Part shown: one piece after another, positions 1 through 9,662 of the stretch
How the letters are laid out: each line of letters starts with the position of its first letter
Numbering within the stretch: the first letter of the stretch is position 1
From: Streptomyces sp. DSM 110735
Lineage (GTDB): Bacteria; Actinomycetota; Actinomycetes; Streptomycetales; Streptomycetaceae
Assembly: GCF_016482685.1 (NCBI RefSeq)
Contig: NZ_JACYHF010000005.1
Location: 62,001-126,000, forward strand
Reading direction: 5' to 3'
DNA length: 64,000 nucleotides
Notes under the pieces: model-generated
What the model was told of the DNA's origin: nothing
The model's database searches: none
What the model saw: only the letters and a program-made list of their open reading frames with translations
Translations under genes and position numbers: made by a program

Positions 1-1634
1 TCCGCCACTGGTCCCCGGCCGGCTGGCACCGCTTCGGAGCGCCCCGCCTCGACAGCGCCCCCGAACTGGCGCCGCCCGTCGACGCGGTGACCCTCGCCGC
101 ACTGCTCTCCCGGGAGGCAGCCGGACAGAGCAGCGACACCTCCGGCCCCGCGCAGCCCGCCGGTGACGGCGCCGACCTCGTCGCCCGGGTCGCCGACTCG
201 CTGCGCAACACCGCCGCCTTCCTGAGCGAACGCCGCGAGCGCCCCGCCGACGGACCCGACCTCTTCCTCGCCGCCGAACAGTCCCTCCTCCTCGGCCACC
301 CCCTGCACCCGGCCCCCAAGGGCCGCGAGGGACTGACCGAATCCGAGGCCCGCCGCTACGCCCCCGAAACACACGGCTCCTTCCCGCTGCACTGGATGGC
401 CGTGTCCCCCTCCCTTCTCGCCGCCGACTCGGCCTGGACCGAGCGCGGTCGCACCGTCACCGCCGCCGAACTCACCCGGCGCCTCGCCGGAATCGACCTC
501 TCCCTTCCCGAGGACTACGCCGCCCTGCCCCTGCACCCCTGGCAGGCCCGCGAACTACGGCACCGCCCCGCCGTCGCCGCACTCCTCGACGCCGGGTTGC
601 TCTGCGACCTCGGCCCGCTGGGCCCGGACTGGCATCCCACCTCCTCCGTCCGCACCGTCTACCGCTCCGGCGCCCCCGCGATGCTCAAGCTCTCGCTCGG
701 CCTGCGCATCACCAACTCCCGCCGCGAGAACCTGCGCAAGGAACTGCACCGAGGTGTCGAGGTGCACCGCCTGCTGCGCACGGGACTGTCCGAGCAGTGG
801 CGCGCCGCGCACCCCTCGTTCGACATCGTTCGCGACCCGGCCTGGCTCGCCGTGGACGGCCCGGACGGACAGCCGCTGCCCGGGCTGGACGTGATGATCC
901 GGCACAACCCCTTCCTCCCGGCCGACGACGCGGGCTGCGTCGCCGGACTGGTCTCCCCGCGCCCGCTCGCCGCACCGGGCACCGACGCCGCACCGGCCCA
1001 GGACCCCTGGCCGCTGCGCTCCCGGCTGGCCCGGCTCGTCGCGCGCCTCGCCGCCCGCACCGGCCGCCCCGTGGGAGCCGTCGCCGCGGAGTGGTTCCTG
1101 CGCTATCTCGAACAGGTCGTCCGTCCCGTGCTGTGGCTCGACAGCGAGGCGGGGATCGCCCTGGAAGCCCACCAGCAGAACACCCTGCTGCTGCTCGACC
1201 GGGACGGCTGGCCCGCAGGCGGCCGCTACCGTGACAACCAGGGCTACTACTTCCGCGAGTCCCGCCGGGCCGAACTCGACGCCCGGCTGCCGGGGATCGG
1301 GAAGCAGAGCGACACCTTCGTCTCCGACGAGGTCACCGACGAGCGCTTCGCCTACTACCTCGCCATCAACAACGTGTTCGGTCTGATCGGCGCGTTCGGT
1401 TCGCAGCGCCTGGCCGACGAACGTCTCCTGCTCGCCGCCTTCCGCCGCTTCCTGGACGCCGCCGCCTCGGGACCCACCGCGCTGCGCAGCTCCCTGCCCG
1501 GCCACCTCCTCGACTCACCCGTCCTGCGCTGCAAGGCCAATCTGCTGACCCGGCTGCACGGCCTGGACGAACTGGTCGGCCCGGTCGACACGCAGTCCGT
1601 CTACGTCACCATCGCCAATCCCCTCCATTCCTGA
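1..1634 (+). CDS. NIS siderophore synthetase, IucA/IucC family (5' end outside the window)
   Basis: The frame is open from base 3, so the start lies upstream; about 543 residues are visible. IucA/IucC enzymes condense a carboxylic acid with an amine or alcohol, using ATP, to build hydroxamate or carboxylate siderophores in the cytosol. Visible family motifs are GHPLHPAPKGR (about 294-326), LPLHPWQ (about 530), the KLSLGLRITNSRREN stretch (about 690-735), EAHQQNTLLL (about 1160) and RDNQGYYFRESR (about 1230); the end carries the FhuF-like domain. A siderophore acyltransferase gene follows 73 bases later, so the two probably belong to one pathway whose decarboxylase and hydroxylase genes should lie upstream. 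The exact siderophore cannot be told from this fragment. Confidence 0.93.
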   Translation, partial: RHWSPAGWHRFGAPRLDSAPELAPPVDAVTLAALLSREAAGQSSDTSGPAQPAGDGADLVARVADSLRNTAAFLSERRERPADGPDLFLAAEQSLLLGHPLHPAPKGREGLTESEARRYAPETHGSFPLHWMAVSPSLLAADSAWTERGRTVTAAELTRRLAGIDLSLPEDYAALPLHPWQARELRHRPAVAALLDAGLLCDLGPLGPDWHPTSSVRTVYRSGAPAMLKLSLGLRITNSRRENLRKELHRGVEVHRLLRTGLSEQWRAAHPSFDIVRDPAWLAVDGPDGQPLPGLDVMIRHNPFLPADDAGCVAGLVSPRPLAAPGTDAAPAQDPWPLRSRLARLVARLAARTGRPVGAVAAEWFLRYLEQVVRPVLWLDSEAGIALEAHQQNTLLLLDRDGWPAGGRYRDNQGYYFRESRRAELDARLPGIGKQSDTFVSDEVTDERFAYYLAINNVFGLIGAFGSQRLADERLLLAAFRRFLDAAASGPTALRSSLPGHLLDSPVLRCKANLLTRLHGLDELVGPVDTQSVYVTIANPLHS

Positions 1635-1707
1635 GATCTCTTTCCGAGGTCCGTCCCCTTCTTCCTTCTCTTCTGTAAGTCGCCCTCTTTCCAGAGCGGA
1701 GCAACCG

Positions 1708-2337
1708 GTGTCTTCCACAAGCGACTTCCTCACCGCGCGCGAGCCGGGTCCGCTCCTGGCGGACGACGACCTGCTCGACGCCCCGGCCACCTGGGGCGCG
1801 GTCGCCACCCCAGTGGGCCGGTTCGAGCTGGTGCCGGTGCGCCCGGCGCGGGACCTCGCACTCGTCCACCGCTGGATGAACGACCCCGCGGTGGCCGCCT
1901 TCTGGGAGCTGGCCGGACCCGTGAGCACGACCGAGCGCCATCTGCGGGCACAGCTCGACGGCGACGGACGCAGCGCTCCGTGTCTGGGCGTCCTGGACGG
2001 CACGCCCGTCGGCTACTGGGAGATCTACCGGGCGGACCTGGACCCCCTGGCCCGGCACTACCCGGCCCGCCCTCACGACACGGGTATCCACCTGCTGATC
2101 GGCGACGCCTCCCACCGCGGGCGAGGGCTGGGCTCGGTCCTGCTCACAGCCGTCGCCGACCTGATCCTGGACCGCCGTCCCTTCTGCACCCGAGTCGTCG
2201 CGGAACCGGACATGCGCAACACCCCCTCCGTGGCCGCTTTCCTGAGCGCCGGATTCCGGCGCGCCGCCGAGGTCGACCTGCCCGGCAAGCGGGCCGCCCT
2301 CATGATCCGTGACCGGACCCACCCCATGCTCCTGTGA
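1708..2337 (+). CDS. siderophore-type GNAT acyltransferase (IucB/RhbD-like)
   Basis: This 209-residue protein matches the GNAT branch that acylates an N-hydroxylated amine during hydroxamate siderophore synthesis (Acetyltransf_8 group, as in IucB, RhbD and mycobacterial MbtK). The signature VHRWMNDPAVAAFWELAGP lies at residues 53-71. The acyl-CoA loop HRGRGLGS follows at about 137, then RVVAEPDMRN and a GF-containing C-terminal strand. The GTG start is preceded by GGAG (in gagcggagcaacc). It follows the IucA/IucC gene on the same strand and is probably co-transcribed. The acyl donor (acetyl, succinyl or other) is not predictable by eye. Confidence 0.88.
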   Translation: MSSTSDFLTAREPGPLLADDDLLDAPATWGAVATPVGRFELVPVRPARDLALVHRWMNDPAVAAFWELAGPVSTTERHLRAQLDGDGRSAPCLGVLDGTPVGYWEIYRADLDPLARHYPARPHDTGIHLLIGDASHRGRGLGSVLLTAVADLILDRRPFCTRVVAEPDMRNTPSVAAFLSAGFRRAAEVDLPGKRAALMIRDRTHPMLL

Positions 2338-2479
2338 CGCAGGGTCGTCGGTCCGTCACATGTTGTACGTGCGGCGATCCCCGCAAGTTCCGCCCCGTCG
2401 AAAAAAGATCCGAGAAAGTTCGCCCGGGAAAAGCGCAGTGCTCACACCCCCTGCCCCCGTCCCCTGTTCGGTCGGCCGA

Positions 2480-2502
2480 TTGTCAGTCGGGGGCCGTAGG
2501 GT
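2480..2502 (+). promoter_or_regulatory. RecA-NDp / PafBC-type DNA-damage promoter of dinG
   Basis: The sequence reads TTGTCAGTC, eight bases, TAGGGT. The mycobacterial LexA-independent damage promoter recognised by PafBC is TTGTCRGTG-N8-TANNNT, so only the last base of the -35 block differs and the spacing is exact. The -10 ends nine bases before the dinG ATG, which implies a leader of only a few bases. Confidence 0.75.
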
Positions 2503-2511
2503 GGTCGGGCT

Positions 2512-4488
2512 ATGACGAAGCCCTCCCTCCCTGAACTCCTCCACGCCGCCGTCGCCGCCGTCGGCGGCACGGAGCGCCCCGGCCAGGTCACGATGGCCGA
2601 AGCGGTCGCGGAAACGATCGACGACGGTTCCCATCTGCTGGTCCAGGCCGGCACCGGCACCGGAAAGTCGCTCGGCTATCTCGTGCCCGCGCTCGCCCAC
2701 GGGGAGCGGGTCGTCGTCGCCACGGCCACGCTCGCACTCCAGCGCCAGCTCGTGGAGCGCGACCTGCCGCGCACGGTGGACGCCCTGCACCCGCTGCTGC
2801 GGCGCCGCCCGGAGTTCGCCATGCTCAAGGGCCGATCGAACTACCTCTGCCTGCACCGGCTGCACGAGGGCATGCCTCAGGACGAGGAGGACGGCCTCTT
2901 CGACCAGTTCGAGGCGGCCGCCCCCACCAGCAAGCTGGGCCAGGACCTGCTCCGCCTGCGCGACTGGTCGGACGAGACGGAGAACGGCGACCGCGACGAC
3001 CTCACCCCCGGCGTCTCCGACCGCGCCTGGGCGCAGGTGTCGGTGTCCTCGCGGGAGTGTCTGGGCGCGACCAAGTGCGCCTACGGCGCCGAGTGCTTCG
3101 CGGAGATGGCCCGCGAGCGCGCCAAGCTGGCCGATGTCGTCGTCACCAACCACGCCCTCCTCGCGATCGACGCCATTGAGGGCGCCCCCGTGCTGCCCCA
3201 GCACGAGGTGCTGATCGTGGACGAGGCACATGAACTCGTCTCCCGGGTCACCGGAGCCGCCACCGGCGAACTCACCCCCGGCCAGGTCAACCGCGCCGTC
3301 CGCCGCGCGGCCAAGCTCGTCAACGAGAAGGCCGCCGACCAGCTCCAGACCGCAGCCGAGGGCTTCGAGCGGCTGATGGAGCTGGCGCTGCCCGGCCGCC
3401 TGGAGGAGATCCCGGAGGACCTCGGCTACGCCCTGGCCGCGCTGCGCGACGCCGCCCGCACGGTCATCACCGCGCTCGGCTCGACCCGCGACAAGTCGGT
3501 CCAGGACGAGGACGCGGTGCGCAAGCAGGCGCTGGCCTCGGTGGAGACGGTGCACGGCGTGGCCGAGCGGGTACTGAACGGCTCGGAGTGGGACGTCGTT
3601 TGGTACGAACGCCACGACCGCTTCGGCGCCTCCCTGCGCGTGGCCCCCATGTCGGTCTCCGGTCTGCTCAGGGAGAAGCTCTTCGCGGACCGCAGCGTCG
3701 TCCTCGCCTCGGCGACCCTCAAGCTCGGTGGCGACTTCAACGGCGTCGGCGCGTCCCTGGGGCTCGCCCCCGAGGGGCAGGAGGGCGAGGACCTGCCGCA
3801 GTGGAAGGGCATCGACGTCGGCTCGCCGTTCGACTACCCCCGGCAGGGCATCCTCTACGTCGCCAAGCACCTCGCCCGCCCCGCGCGGGACGGCGACCGC
3901 GCCGACATGCTGGACGAGCTGACCGAGCTGATCCAGGCCGCCGGTGGTCGCACGCTCGGCCTCTTCTCCTCGATGCGGGCCGCCCAGCTCGCCGCCGAGG
4001 AGCTGCGGGTGCGCATCCCCGAGTTCCCGATCCTGCTCCAGGGCGAGGAGACCCTCGGTGAGCTGATCAAGAACTTCGCCGCCGACCCCAAGACCTGTCT
4101 CTTCGGCACGCTGTCGCTGTGGCAGGGCGTCGACGTGCCGGGGGCGAGCTGCCAGCTCGTCGTCATGGACAAGATCCCGTTCCCGCGCCCGGACGACCCG
4201 CTGATGAGCGCCCGCCAGAAGGCGGTGGAGGACGCGGGCGGCAACGGCTTCATGGCGGTCGCCGCCACCCACGCCGCCCTGCTCATGGCGCAGGGCGCGG
4301 GCCGACTGGTGCGGGCCACCGGGGACCGGGGCGTCGTCGCGGTGCTGGACCAGCGCCTCGCCACCGCGCGCTACGGCCAGTATCTGAAGGCGTCGCTGCC
4401 CGAGTTCTGGTACACGACGGACCGTAACCAGGTGCGCAAGTCGCTCGCGGCGATCGACGCGGCGGCGAAGCAGGCGGAGGGCGAGTAG
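2512..4488 (+). CDS. dinG: DinG/XPD-family ATP-dependent DNA helicase
   Basis: This 658-residue superfamily 2 helicase is of the iron-sulfur XPD/DinG type, which unwinds 5'-3' and resolves R-loops and damaged forks. Walker A GTGTGKSLGYL is at residues 46-56. Four candidate cluster cysteines follow: NYLC (about 112), REC, TKC and AEC (about 183-198). The DEAH box is in VDEAHELV at about 238. The C-terminal helicase lobe contains GTLSLWQGVDVPG (about 530) and QGAGRLVR (about 596). There is no clear ribosome-binding site, and a damage-type promoter ends nine bases upstream. It converges on lexA, with a shared terminator hairpin between them. Confidence 0.93.
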   Translation: MTKPSLPELLHAAVAAVGGTERPGQVTMAEAVAETIDDGSHLLVQAGTGTGKSLGYLVPALAHGERVVVATATLALQRQLVERDLPRTVDALHPLLRRRPEFAMLKGRSNYLCLHRLHEGMPQDEEDGLFDQFEAAAPTSKLGQDLLRLRDWSDETENGDRDDLTPGVSDRAWAQVSVSSRECLGATKCAYGAECFAEMARERAKLADVVVTNHALLAIDAIEGAPVLPQHEVLIVDEAHELVSRVTGAATGELTPGQVNRAVRRAAKLVNEKAADQLQTAAEGFERLMELALPGRLEEIPEDLGYALAALRDAARTVITALGSTRDKSVQDEDAVRKQALASVETVHGVAERVLNGSEWDVVWYERHDRFGASLRVAPMSVSGLLREKLFADRSVVLASATLKLGGDFNGVGASLGLAPEGQEGEDLPQWKGIDVGSPFDYPRQGILYVAKHLARPARDGDRADMLDELTELIQAAGGRTLGLFSSMRAAQLAAEELRVRIPEFPILLQGEETLGELIKNFAADPKTCLFGTLSLWQGVDVPGASCQLVVMDKIPFPRPDDPLMSARQKAVEDAGGNGFMAVAATHAALLMAQGAGRLVRATGDRGVVAVLDQRLATARYGQYLKASLPEFWYTTDRNQVRKSLAAIDAAAKQAEGE

Positions 4489-4539
4489 GCGCAGGGAGCG
4501 CCAGCCGTACAGAACAGCGGGCACAGCGGGGAAAGGCAG

Positions 4540-4573
4540 GGGCCCCGGAACCGGCGCAGGGGTTCCGGGGCCC
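4540..4573. terminator. bidirectional hairpin between dinG and lexA
   Basis: A perfect 13-bp inverted repeat (4540-4552 with 4561-4573, arms ending in GGAACC/GGTTCC) with an 8-base loop lies between two convergent genes. It should terminate both. Confidence 0.75.
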
Positions 4574-4616
4574 GGTCAGGGGGACGGGCTGTGAGGGGCC
4601 CGGTCCGCCGCGGGGG

Positions 4617-5396
4617 TCACACGCGGCGGAGCACCGCGACGACCTTGCCCAGGATCGTCGCGTCGTCGCCGGGGATCGGCTCGTAGGCGGCGTTGTGCGG
4701 GAGGAGCCAGACGTGGCCGTCCTCGCGCTTGAAGCGCTTCACCGTGGCCTCGCCGTCGAGCATGGCCGCCACGATGTCGCCGTTCTCCGCGACGGGCTGG
4801 CGGCGCACGGCGACCCAGTCGCCGTCGCAGATCGCCGCCTCGATCATGGAGTCGCCGACGACCTTGAGCACGAACAGCTCGCCGTCACCGACCAACTGGC
4901 GGGGCAGCGGGAAGACGTCCTCGACCGACTCCTCGGCGAGGATCGGGCCGCCCGCCGCGATGCGACCGACCAGCGGGACGTACGACGCGGCCGGCTTGCC
5001 CGCCGTGTCCGTGGGCTGCACGGTCACGGCCTGGTCCGAACCGCGCACCTCGTAGGCGCGCGGGCGGTGCGGGTCGCGGCGCAGGAAGCCCTTGCGCTCC
5101 AGTGCCATGAGCTGGTGCGCGACGGAGGAAGTGCTGGAGAGGCCGACGGCCTGGCCGATCTCGCGCATGGACGGCGGGTAGCCCCGCCGCTGCACCGAGT
5201 CCCGGATGACCTCGATCACCCGGCGCTGCCGGTCGGTGAGTCCCGAGCTGTCCGCGCGGATGCCTGGAGGTCGTCCGGGCAGGGAGCGCTTTTGTCCCTC
5301 GGGATTCGCGGCTTCGTTCATCGCGTGCACCGGCTCGGTCCGGCCGTCGGCTCGGCCCTGGGCAGTGATGGTGGCACTGTCGGCGGTGGTGGTCAC
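4617..5396 (-). CDS. lexA: SOS repressor LexA
   Basis: This 259-residue LexA represses SOS genes and self-cleaves when RecA filaments form. The N-terminal winged helix ([20 protein letters not shown] onward) covers about residues 53-120. The Ala-Gly cleavage site is in GRIAAGGP at 148-149. The catalytic serine is in GDSMI (S183) and the lysine is in ATVKRF (K220). I chose the GTG at 5396 because GAGAGGGG sits eight bases upstream; a longer frame from 5465 would start inside the SOS box. The first 45 residues are a non-conserved extension, so the ATG at 5321 is an alternative. It is probably autoregulated through the box at 5459-5472. Confidence 0.96.
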   Translation of the reverse strand: MTTTADSATITAQGRADGRTEPVHAMNEAANPEGQKRSLPGRPPGIRADSSGLTDRQRRVIEVIRDSVQRRGYPPSMREIGQAVGLSSTSSVAHQLMALERKGFLRRDPHRPRAYEVRGSDQAVTVQPTDTAGKPAASYVPLVGRIAAGGPILAEESVEDVFPLPRQLVGDGELFVLKVVGDSMIEAAICDGDWVAVRRQPVAENGDIVAAMLDGEATVKRFKREDGHVWLLPHNAAYEPIPGDDATILGKVVAVLRRV

Positions 5397-5458
5397 GTCG
5401 GCCCCTCTCGATCGGTCTCCCTCGCTGCACAACGGTAGTTGCTTTCGAAAGGTTGCGC

Positions 5459-5472
5459 CAAACACACGTTCG
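5459..5472 (-). promoter_or_regulatory. LexA (SOS) box upstream of lexA
   Basis: The minus strand reads CGAACGTGTGTTTG, matching the actinobacterial SOS box CGAAC-N4-GTTCG with one mismatch in the right half. It lies 63 bases upstream of the chosen lexA start, where autorepression is expected. Confidence 0.85.
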
Positions 5473-5862
5473 AGTGAAAAAGCGCGATTCGGCTGACGCG
5501 ATCAAGTGTCCAGGTGTATGGCTTGCGCGCTCCCGGTGGGCAAAATGCCCATTGCTGTACTCTTCACCACCGGGCGGGCGCCCTCGCACGCGCCGACCAG
5601 TGTGCCATCCGGGGTTCTACCGGCGGCTTCCGGGTCATGTCGGACCTCGGCGGAGCCCCCGGTCGACCCCCTCCCGGGGTCCCGCTGCAGGTCGGAGCCG
5701 GACGCCCGCGCGCAGGGAGTTCCGAGCGGTGTTCACCGTAGCCCGGGGCCTCTTCCCAGGTCGCGCAGCAGCCCCGCGTGTCCCCTCGGAACGGCTCCGC
5801 GCCCGCCCTGTACCCGTTTTCGCGCGGCGACACGCGTATCTGCCTCGGTGTTCGAGGTGATC

Positions 5863-5878
5863 CCCACATGTAGTGGTT
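5863..5878 (+). promoter_or_regulatory. NrdR box 1
   Basis: The 16-mer CCCACATGTAGTGGTT is the first of a tandem pair upstream of nrdRJ. The centre-to-centre distance to the second copy is 31 bp, three helical turns, which is the arrangement known for NrdR-controlled ribonucleotide reductase operons. Confidence 0.8.
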
Positions 5879-5893
5879 GGATGGCTACAGATA

Positions 5894-5909
5894 CCCACAA
5901 GTTGTGTTC
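5894..5909 (+). promoter_or_regulatory. NrdR box 2
   Basis: The 16-mer CCCACAAGTTGTGTTC shares the CCCACA start and the GTG-rich right half with box 1. It lies 15 bases beyond the end of box 1. Binding of NrdR here would repress nrdR-nrdJ when dATP is plentiful. Confidence 0.8.
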
Positions 5910-6025
5910 GTTGCCGGTCCTGGGGTCTTCCGCGCCTCCGCGATCGCCTATGCTTAGGTGCTGCTTCGCGGGGCTCCTGAGGTCCGGCGAGGCCATCGAG
6001 TCTGCTGTGAGGAGGGTTGGAGATC

Positions 6026-6577
6026 ATGCACTGCCCCTTCTGCAGGCACCCCGACAGCCGTGTGGTCGACAGTCGTACGACCGACGACGGCACGTCGATC
6101 CGCAGGCGCCGCCAGTGCCCTGACTGCTCCCGTCGTTTCACGACCGTGGAGACGTGCTCGCTCATGGTGGTCAAGCGGTCCGGAGTCACCGAGCCGTTCA
6201 GTCGTACCAAGGTCATCAACGGCGTGCGCAAGGCATGCCAGGGACGGCCGGTCACCGAGGACGCGCTCGCCCAGCTCGGGCAGCGGGTCGAGGAGGCGGT
6301 ACGGGCCACCGGAAGCGCCGAGCTGACCACCCACGACGTGGGACTGGCCATACTCGGTCCGCTGCAGGAGCTCGACCTCGTCGCCTACCTGCGATTCGCC
6401 TCCGTCTACCGGGCGTTCGACTCGCTCGATGACTTCGAGGCCGCGATCGCGGAGCTGAGGGAGACGACGCGCGGCCCCGCCGCGGACGGCGAGGACACGG
6501 AAGCGGGGCGCCAGGAGGACGAAGCCGGGCAGCCGAGGACCCCTCAGGTCCCGTTGCCCGCGCACGCCGCCGAATGA
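6026..6577 (+). CDS. nrdR: transcriptional repressor NrdR
   Basis: NrdR senses ATP and dATP and represses ribonucleotide reductase genes. This 183-residue protein has the N-terminal zinc ribbon (C3, C6, C31, C34 in CPFC and CPDC) and then the ATP-cone ([15 protein letters not shown] onward, residues about 50-140). The C-terminal 35 residues are acidic and variable. The ATG at 6026 sits nine bases after GGAGGG; a TTG nine bases earlier has no room for a ribosome-binding site. nrdJ follows after 160 bases, and two NrdR boxes precede the gene, so the operon is probably self-regulated. Confidence 0.96.
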   Translation: MHCPFCRHPDSRVVDSRTTDDGTSIRRRRQCPDCSRRFTTVETCSLMVVKRSGVTEPFSRTKVINGVRKACQGRPVTEDALAQLGQRVEEAVRATGSAELTTHDVGLAILGPLQELDLVAYLRFASVYRAFDSLDDFEAAIAELRETTRGPAADGEDTEAGRQEDEAGQPRTPQVPLPAHAAE

Positions 6578-6737
6578 CCGGCCGGCCGGAGGACGGGAAC
6601 GATCCCGGAGCCCGGCCGGAGGGCGGCTCACGAAGACCTGTCGCGGGTGGCGCCGAAGGTGCCCGCGACGCAAGACAGAACACGTGCCCTGGGAACATCG
6701 GGGCACTTCAGGGCGTTTTGCCCGACAGGGAGGCGGC

Positions 6738-9632
6738 ATGACAGAGACGGCGAGCGGTCCGGCACGAGGTTCCCGGGCGAAGGGCACCAAGGCCACCAAG
6801 GGACTGCGTATCGAGCGCATCCACACGACCCCCGGCGTGCACCCGTACGACGAGGTCGAGTGGGCGCATCGCGACGTCGTCATGACCAACTGGCGCGACG
6901 GCTCGGTCAACTTCGAGCAGCGTGGCGTCGAGTTCCCCGACTTCTGGTCGGTGAACGCGGTCAACATCGTCACCAGCAAGTACTTCCGCGGTGCCGTCGG
7001 CACCCCGCAGCGCGAGGTGAGCCTCAAGCAGCTCATCGACCGCATCGTGAAGACGTACCGGAAGGCCGGTGAGGACTACAAGTACTTCGCCTCGCCCGCC
7101 GACGCCGAGATCTTCGAGCACGAGCTGGCCTACGCCCTCCTGCACCAGATCTTCAGCTTCAACAGCCCGGTCTGGTTCAACGTCGGCACGCCGCAGCCCC
7201 AGCAGGTCTCCGCCTGCTTCATCCTGTCCGTCGACGACTCCATGGAGTCGATCCTCGACTGGTACAAGGAAGAGGGCATGATCTTCAAGGGCGGTTCGGG
7301 CGCCGGTCTGAACCTGTCCCGCATCCGCTCCTCCAAGGAGCTGCTCTCCTCCGGCGGCAACGCCTCCGGCCCGGTCTCCTTCATGCGGGGCGCCGACGCC
7401 TCCGCCGGCACCATCAAGTCCGGTGGCGCCACCCGCCGCGCGGCCAAGATGGTCGTTCTCGACGTCGACCACCCCGACATCGAGGACTTCATCCAGACGA
7501 AGGTCAGCGAGGAGGAGAAGATCCGCGTCCTGCGCGACGCGGGCTTCGACATGGACCTGGGCGGCGACGACATCACGTCCGTCCAGTACCAGAACGCCAA
7601 CAACTCCGTCCGCGTGAACGACGAGTTCATGAAGGCGGTCGAGGGCGGCACCAACTTCGGCCTGCGCGCCCGCATGACCGGTGAGGTCATCGAGGAGGTC
7701 GACGCCAAGGCGCTGTTCCGCAAGATCGCGGAGGCGGCCTGGGCCTGCGCCGACCCGGGCATCCAGTACGACGACCAGATCAACCACTGGCACACCTGCC
7801 CCGAGTCCGGCCGGATCACCGCGTCGAACCCGTGCAGCGAGTACATGCACCTGGACAACACGTCCTGCAACCTCGCCTCGCTGAACCTGATGAAGTTCCT
7901 CAAGGACGACGGCAAGGGCAACCAGTCCTTCGAGAGCGAGCGCTTCCAGAAGGTCGTCGAGCTGGTCATCACCGCGATGGACATCTCGATCTGCTTCGCG
8001 GACTTCCCCACCGAGAAGATCGGTGAGAACACCCGCGCCTTCCGCCAGCTCGGCATCGGCTACGCCAACCTCGGCGCCCTGCTGATGGCCACCGGCCACG
8101 CGTACGACTCCGACGGCGGTCGCACGCTCGCCGCCGCCATCACCTCCCTGATGACGGGCACCGCCTACCGCCGCTCCGCCGAGCTGGCCGCGATCGTCGG
8201 CCCGTACGACGGCTACGCCCGCAACGCCGACGCCCACAAGCGCGTCATGAAGCAGCACGCCGACGCCAACGCCACGGCCGTCCGCACGGACGACCTGGAC
8301 AGCCCGGTGTGGGCCGCCGCCACGGAGGCGTGGCAGGACGTCGTGCGCATCGGCGAGCAGAACGGCTTCCGTAACTCCCAGGCGTCCGTGCTCGCCCCGA
8401 CCGGCACCATCGGTCTGGCGATGTCCTGCGACACCACCGGTGTGGAGCCCGACCTCGCGCTGGTCAAGTTCAAGAAGCTCGTCGGCGGCGGCTCGATGCA
8501 GATCGTCAACGGCACGGTCCCGCAGGCCCTGCGCCGCCTGGGTTACCAGGAGGAGCAGATCGAGGCGATCGTCGCCCACATCGCCGAGCACGGCAATGTG
8601 ATCGACGCCCCGGGTCTCAAGGCCGAGCACTACGAGGTGTTCGACTGCGCCATGGGCGAGCGCGCCATCTCCCCGATGGGCCACGTCCGCATGATGGCCG
8701 CGATCCAGCCGTGGATCTCCGGCGCCATCTCCAAGACGGTCAACATGCCGGAGACGGCGACCGTCGAGGAGGTCGAGGAGATCTACTTCGAGGCGTGGAA
8801 GCTCGGCGTCAAGGCGCTCGCGATCTACCGCGACAACTGCAAGGTCGGCCAGCCGCTCTCCGCCAAGAAGAAGGAGGACGAGAAGGCCGAGGTGACCGCG
8901 AAGGCCGAGGCGACCATCCGCGAGACGGTCGAGAAGGTCGTCGAGTACCGCCCGGTCCGCAAGCGCCTGCCCAAGGGCCGTCCCGGCATCACCACGTCCT
9001 TCACGGTCGGCGGCGCCGAGGGTTACATGACCGCCAACTCCTACCCGGACGACGGTCTCGGCGAGGTCTTCCTGAAGATGTCCAAGCAGGGTTCGACGCT
9101 CGCGGGCATGATGGACGCCTTCTCCATCGCCGTCTCCGTCGGTCTCCAGTACGGCGTGCCGCTGGAGACCTACGTCTCGAAGTTCACCAACATGCGCTTC
9201 GAGCCTGCCGGTATGACGGACGACCCGGACGTGCGGATGGCGCAGTCGATCGTCGACTACATCTTCCGCCGCCTGGCGCTGGACTTCCTGCCCTTCGAGA
9301 CCCGCTCCGCGCTCGGCATCCACTCCGCCGAGGAGCGTCAGCGTCACCTGGAGACCGGTTCCTACGAGCCGGCCGACGACGAGGTCGACGTCGAGGGTCT
9401 GGCCCAGTCCGCCCCGCGCCAGACCGAGCTGAAGGCGGTCGCGACGCCCAAGGCCGAGGCCGAGTCGGTCAAGCCCGCTCCCAAGCAGGCCCACACCAGC
9501 GCCGAACTCGTCGAGATGCAGCTCGGCATCCAGGCCGACGCCCCGCTCTGCTTCTCCTGCGGCACCAAGATGCAGCGAGCCGGTTCCTGCTACATCTGTG
9601 AGGGCTGCGGCTCGACCAGCGGCTGCAGCTAA
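6738..9632 (+). CDS. nrdJ: adenosylcobalamin-dependent (class II) ribonucleotide reductase
   Basis: NrdJ makes deoxyribonucleotides with vitamin B12 as radical source and needs no oxygen. The 964-residue length fits the actinobacterial enzyme. Visible landmarks are FNSPVWFNVG (about 150), GGSGAGLNLSRIRSS (about 190), NPCSEYMHLDNTSCNLAS (about 367), the ASVLAPTGTIGLAMSCDTTG loop (about 550) and the cysteine-rich C-terminus (CFSCGTKMQ, CYICEGCGSTSGCS) that probably re-reduces the active site. The ATG at 6738 follows GGGAGG by three to four bases. It lies downstream of nrdR and ends at a strong terminator. A class I enzyme is presumably encoded elsewhere. Confidence 0.97.
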   Translation: MTETASGPARGSRAKGTKATKGLRIERIHTTPGVHPYDEVEWAHRDVVMTNWRDGSVNFEQRGVEFPDFWSVNAVNIVTSKYFRGAVGTPQREVSLKQLIDRIVKTYRKAGEDYKYFASPADAEIFEHELAYALLHQIFSFNSPVWFNVGTPQPQQVSACFILSVDDSMESILDWYKEEGMIFKGGSGAGLNLSRIRSSKELLSSGGNASGPVSFMRGADASAGTIKSGGATRRAAKMVVLDVDHPDIEDFIQTKVSEEEKIRVLRDAGFDMDLGGDDITSVQYQNANNSVRVNDEFMKAVEGGTNFGLRARMTGEVIEEVDAKALFRKIAEAAWACADPGIQYDDQINHWHTCPESGRITASNPCSEYMHLDNTSCNLASLNLMKFLKDDGKGNQSFESERFQKVVELVITAMDISICFADFPTEKIGENTRAFRQLGIGYANLGALLMATGHAYDSDGGRTLAAAITSLMTGTAYRRSAELAAIVGPYDGYARNADAHKRVMKQHADANATAVRTDDLDSPVWAAATEAWQDVVRIGEQNGFRNSQASVLAPTGTIGLAMSCDTTGVEPDLALVKFKKLVGGGSMQIVNGTVPQALRRLGYQEEQIEAIVAHIAEHGNVIDAPGLKAEHYEVFDCAMGERAISPMGHVRMMAAIQPWISGAISKTVNMPETATVEEVEEIYFEAWKLGVKALAIYRDNCKVGQPLSAKKKEDEKAEVTAKAEATIRETVEKVVEYRPVRKRLPKGRPGITTSFTVGGAEGYMTANSYPDDGLGEVFLKMSKQGSTLAGMMDAFSIAVSVGLQYGVPLETYVSKFTNMRFEPAGMTDDPDVRMAQSIVDYIFRRLALDFLPFETRSALGIHSAEERQRHLETGSYEPADDEVDVEGLAQSAPRQTELKAVATPKAEAESVKPAPKQAHTSAELVEMQLGIQADAPLCFSCGTKMQRAGSCYICEGCGSTSGCS

Positions 9633-9662
9633 GCGGTGACGCCCTGAGGGGCGCCGACTGAC

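Larger units (their letters stand above)
5397..6025. other. lexA-nrdR divergent intergenic region
   Basis: This 629-base gap holds the SOS box at the lexA end and two NrdR boxes at the nrdR end. The middle part (about 5475-5860) has open frames on both strands, but they lack family-like sequence, so I call none. No cobalamin riboswitch is apparent. Confidence 0.6.

Noticed and set aside
2356..4524. A 722-codon minus-strand frame opposite dinG
   Set aside because: Shadow frame with biased composition lying entirely over the helicase gene.
5473..6025. Cobalamin riboswitch before nrdR-nrdJ
   Set aside because: I looked for the B12-box pattern expected for some B12-related genes; it is not seen. 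NrdR boxes explain the control.
5506..6123. A 205-codon frame between lexA and nrdR
   Set aside because: It runs across the NrdR boxes and into nrdR in another frame, with no ribosome-binding site or family resemblance.
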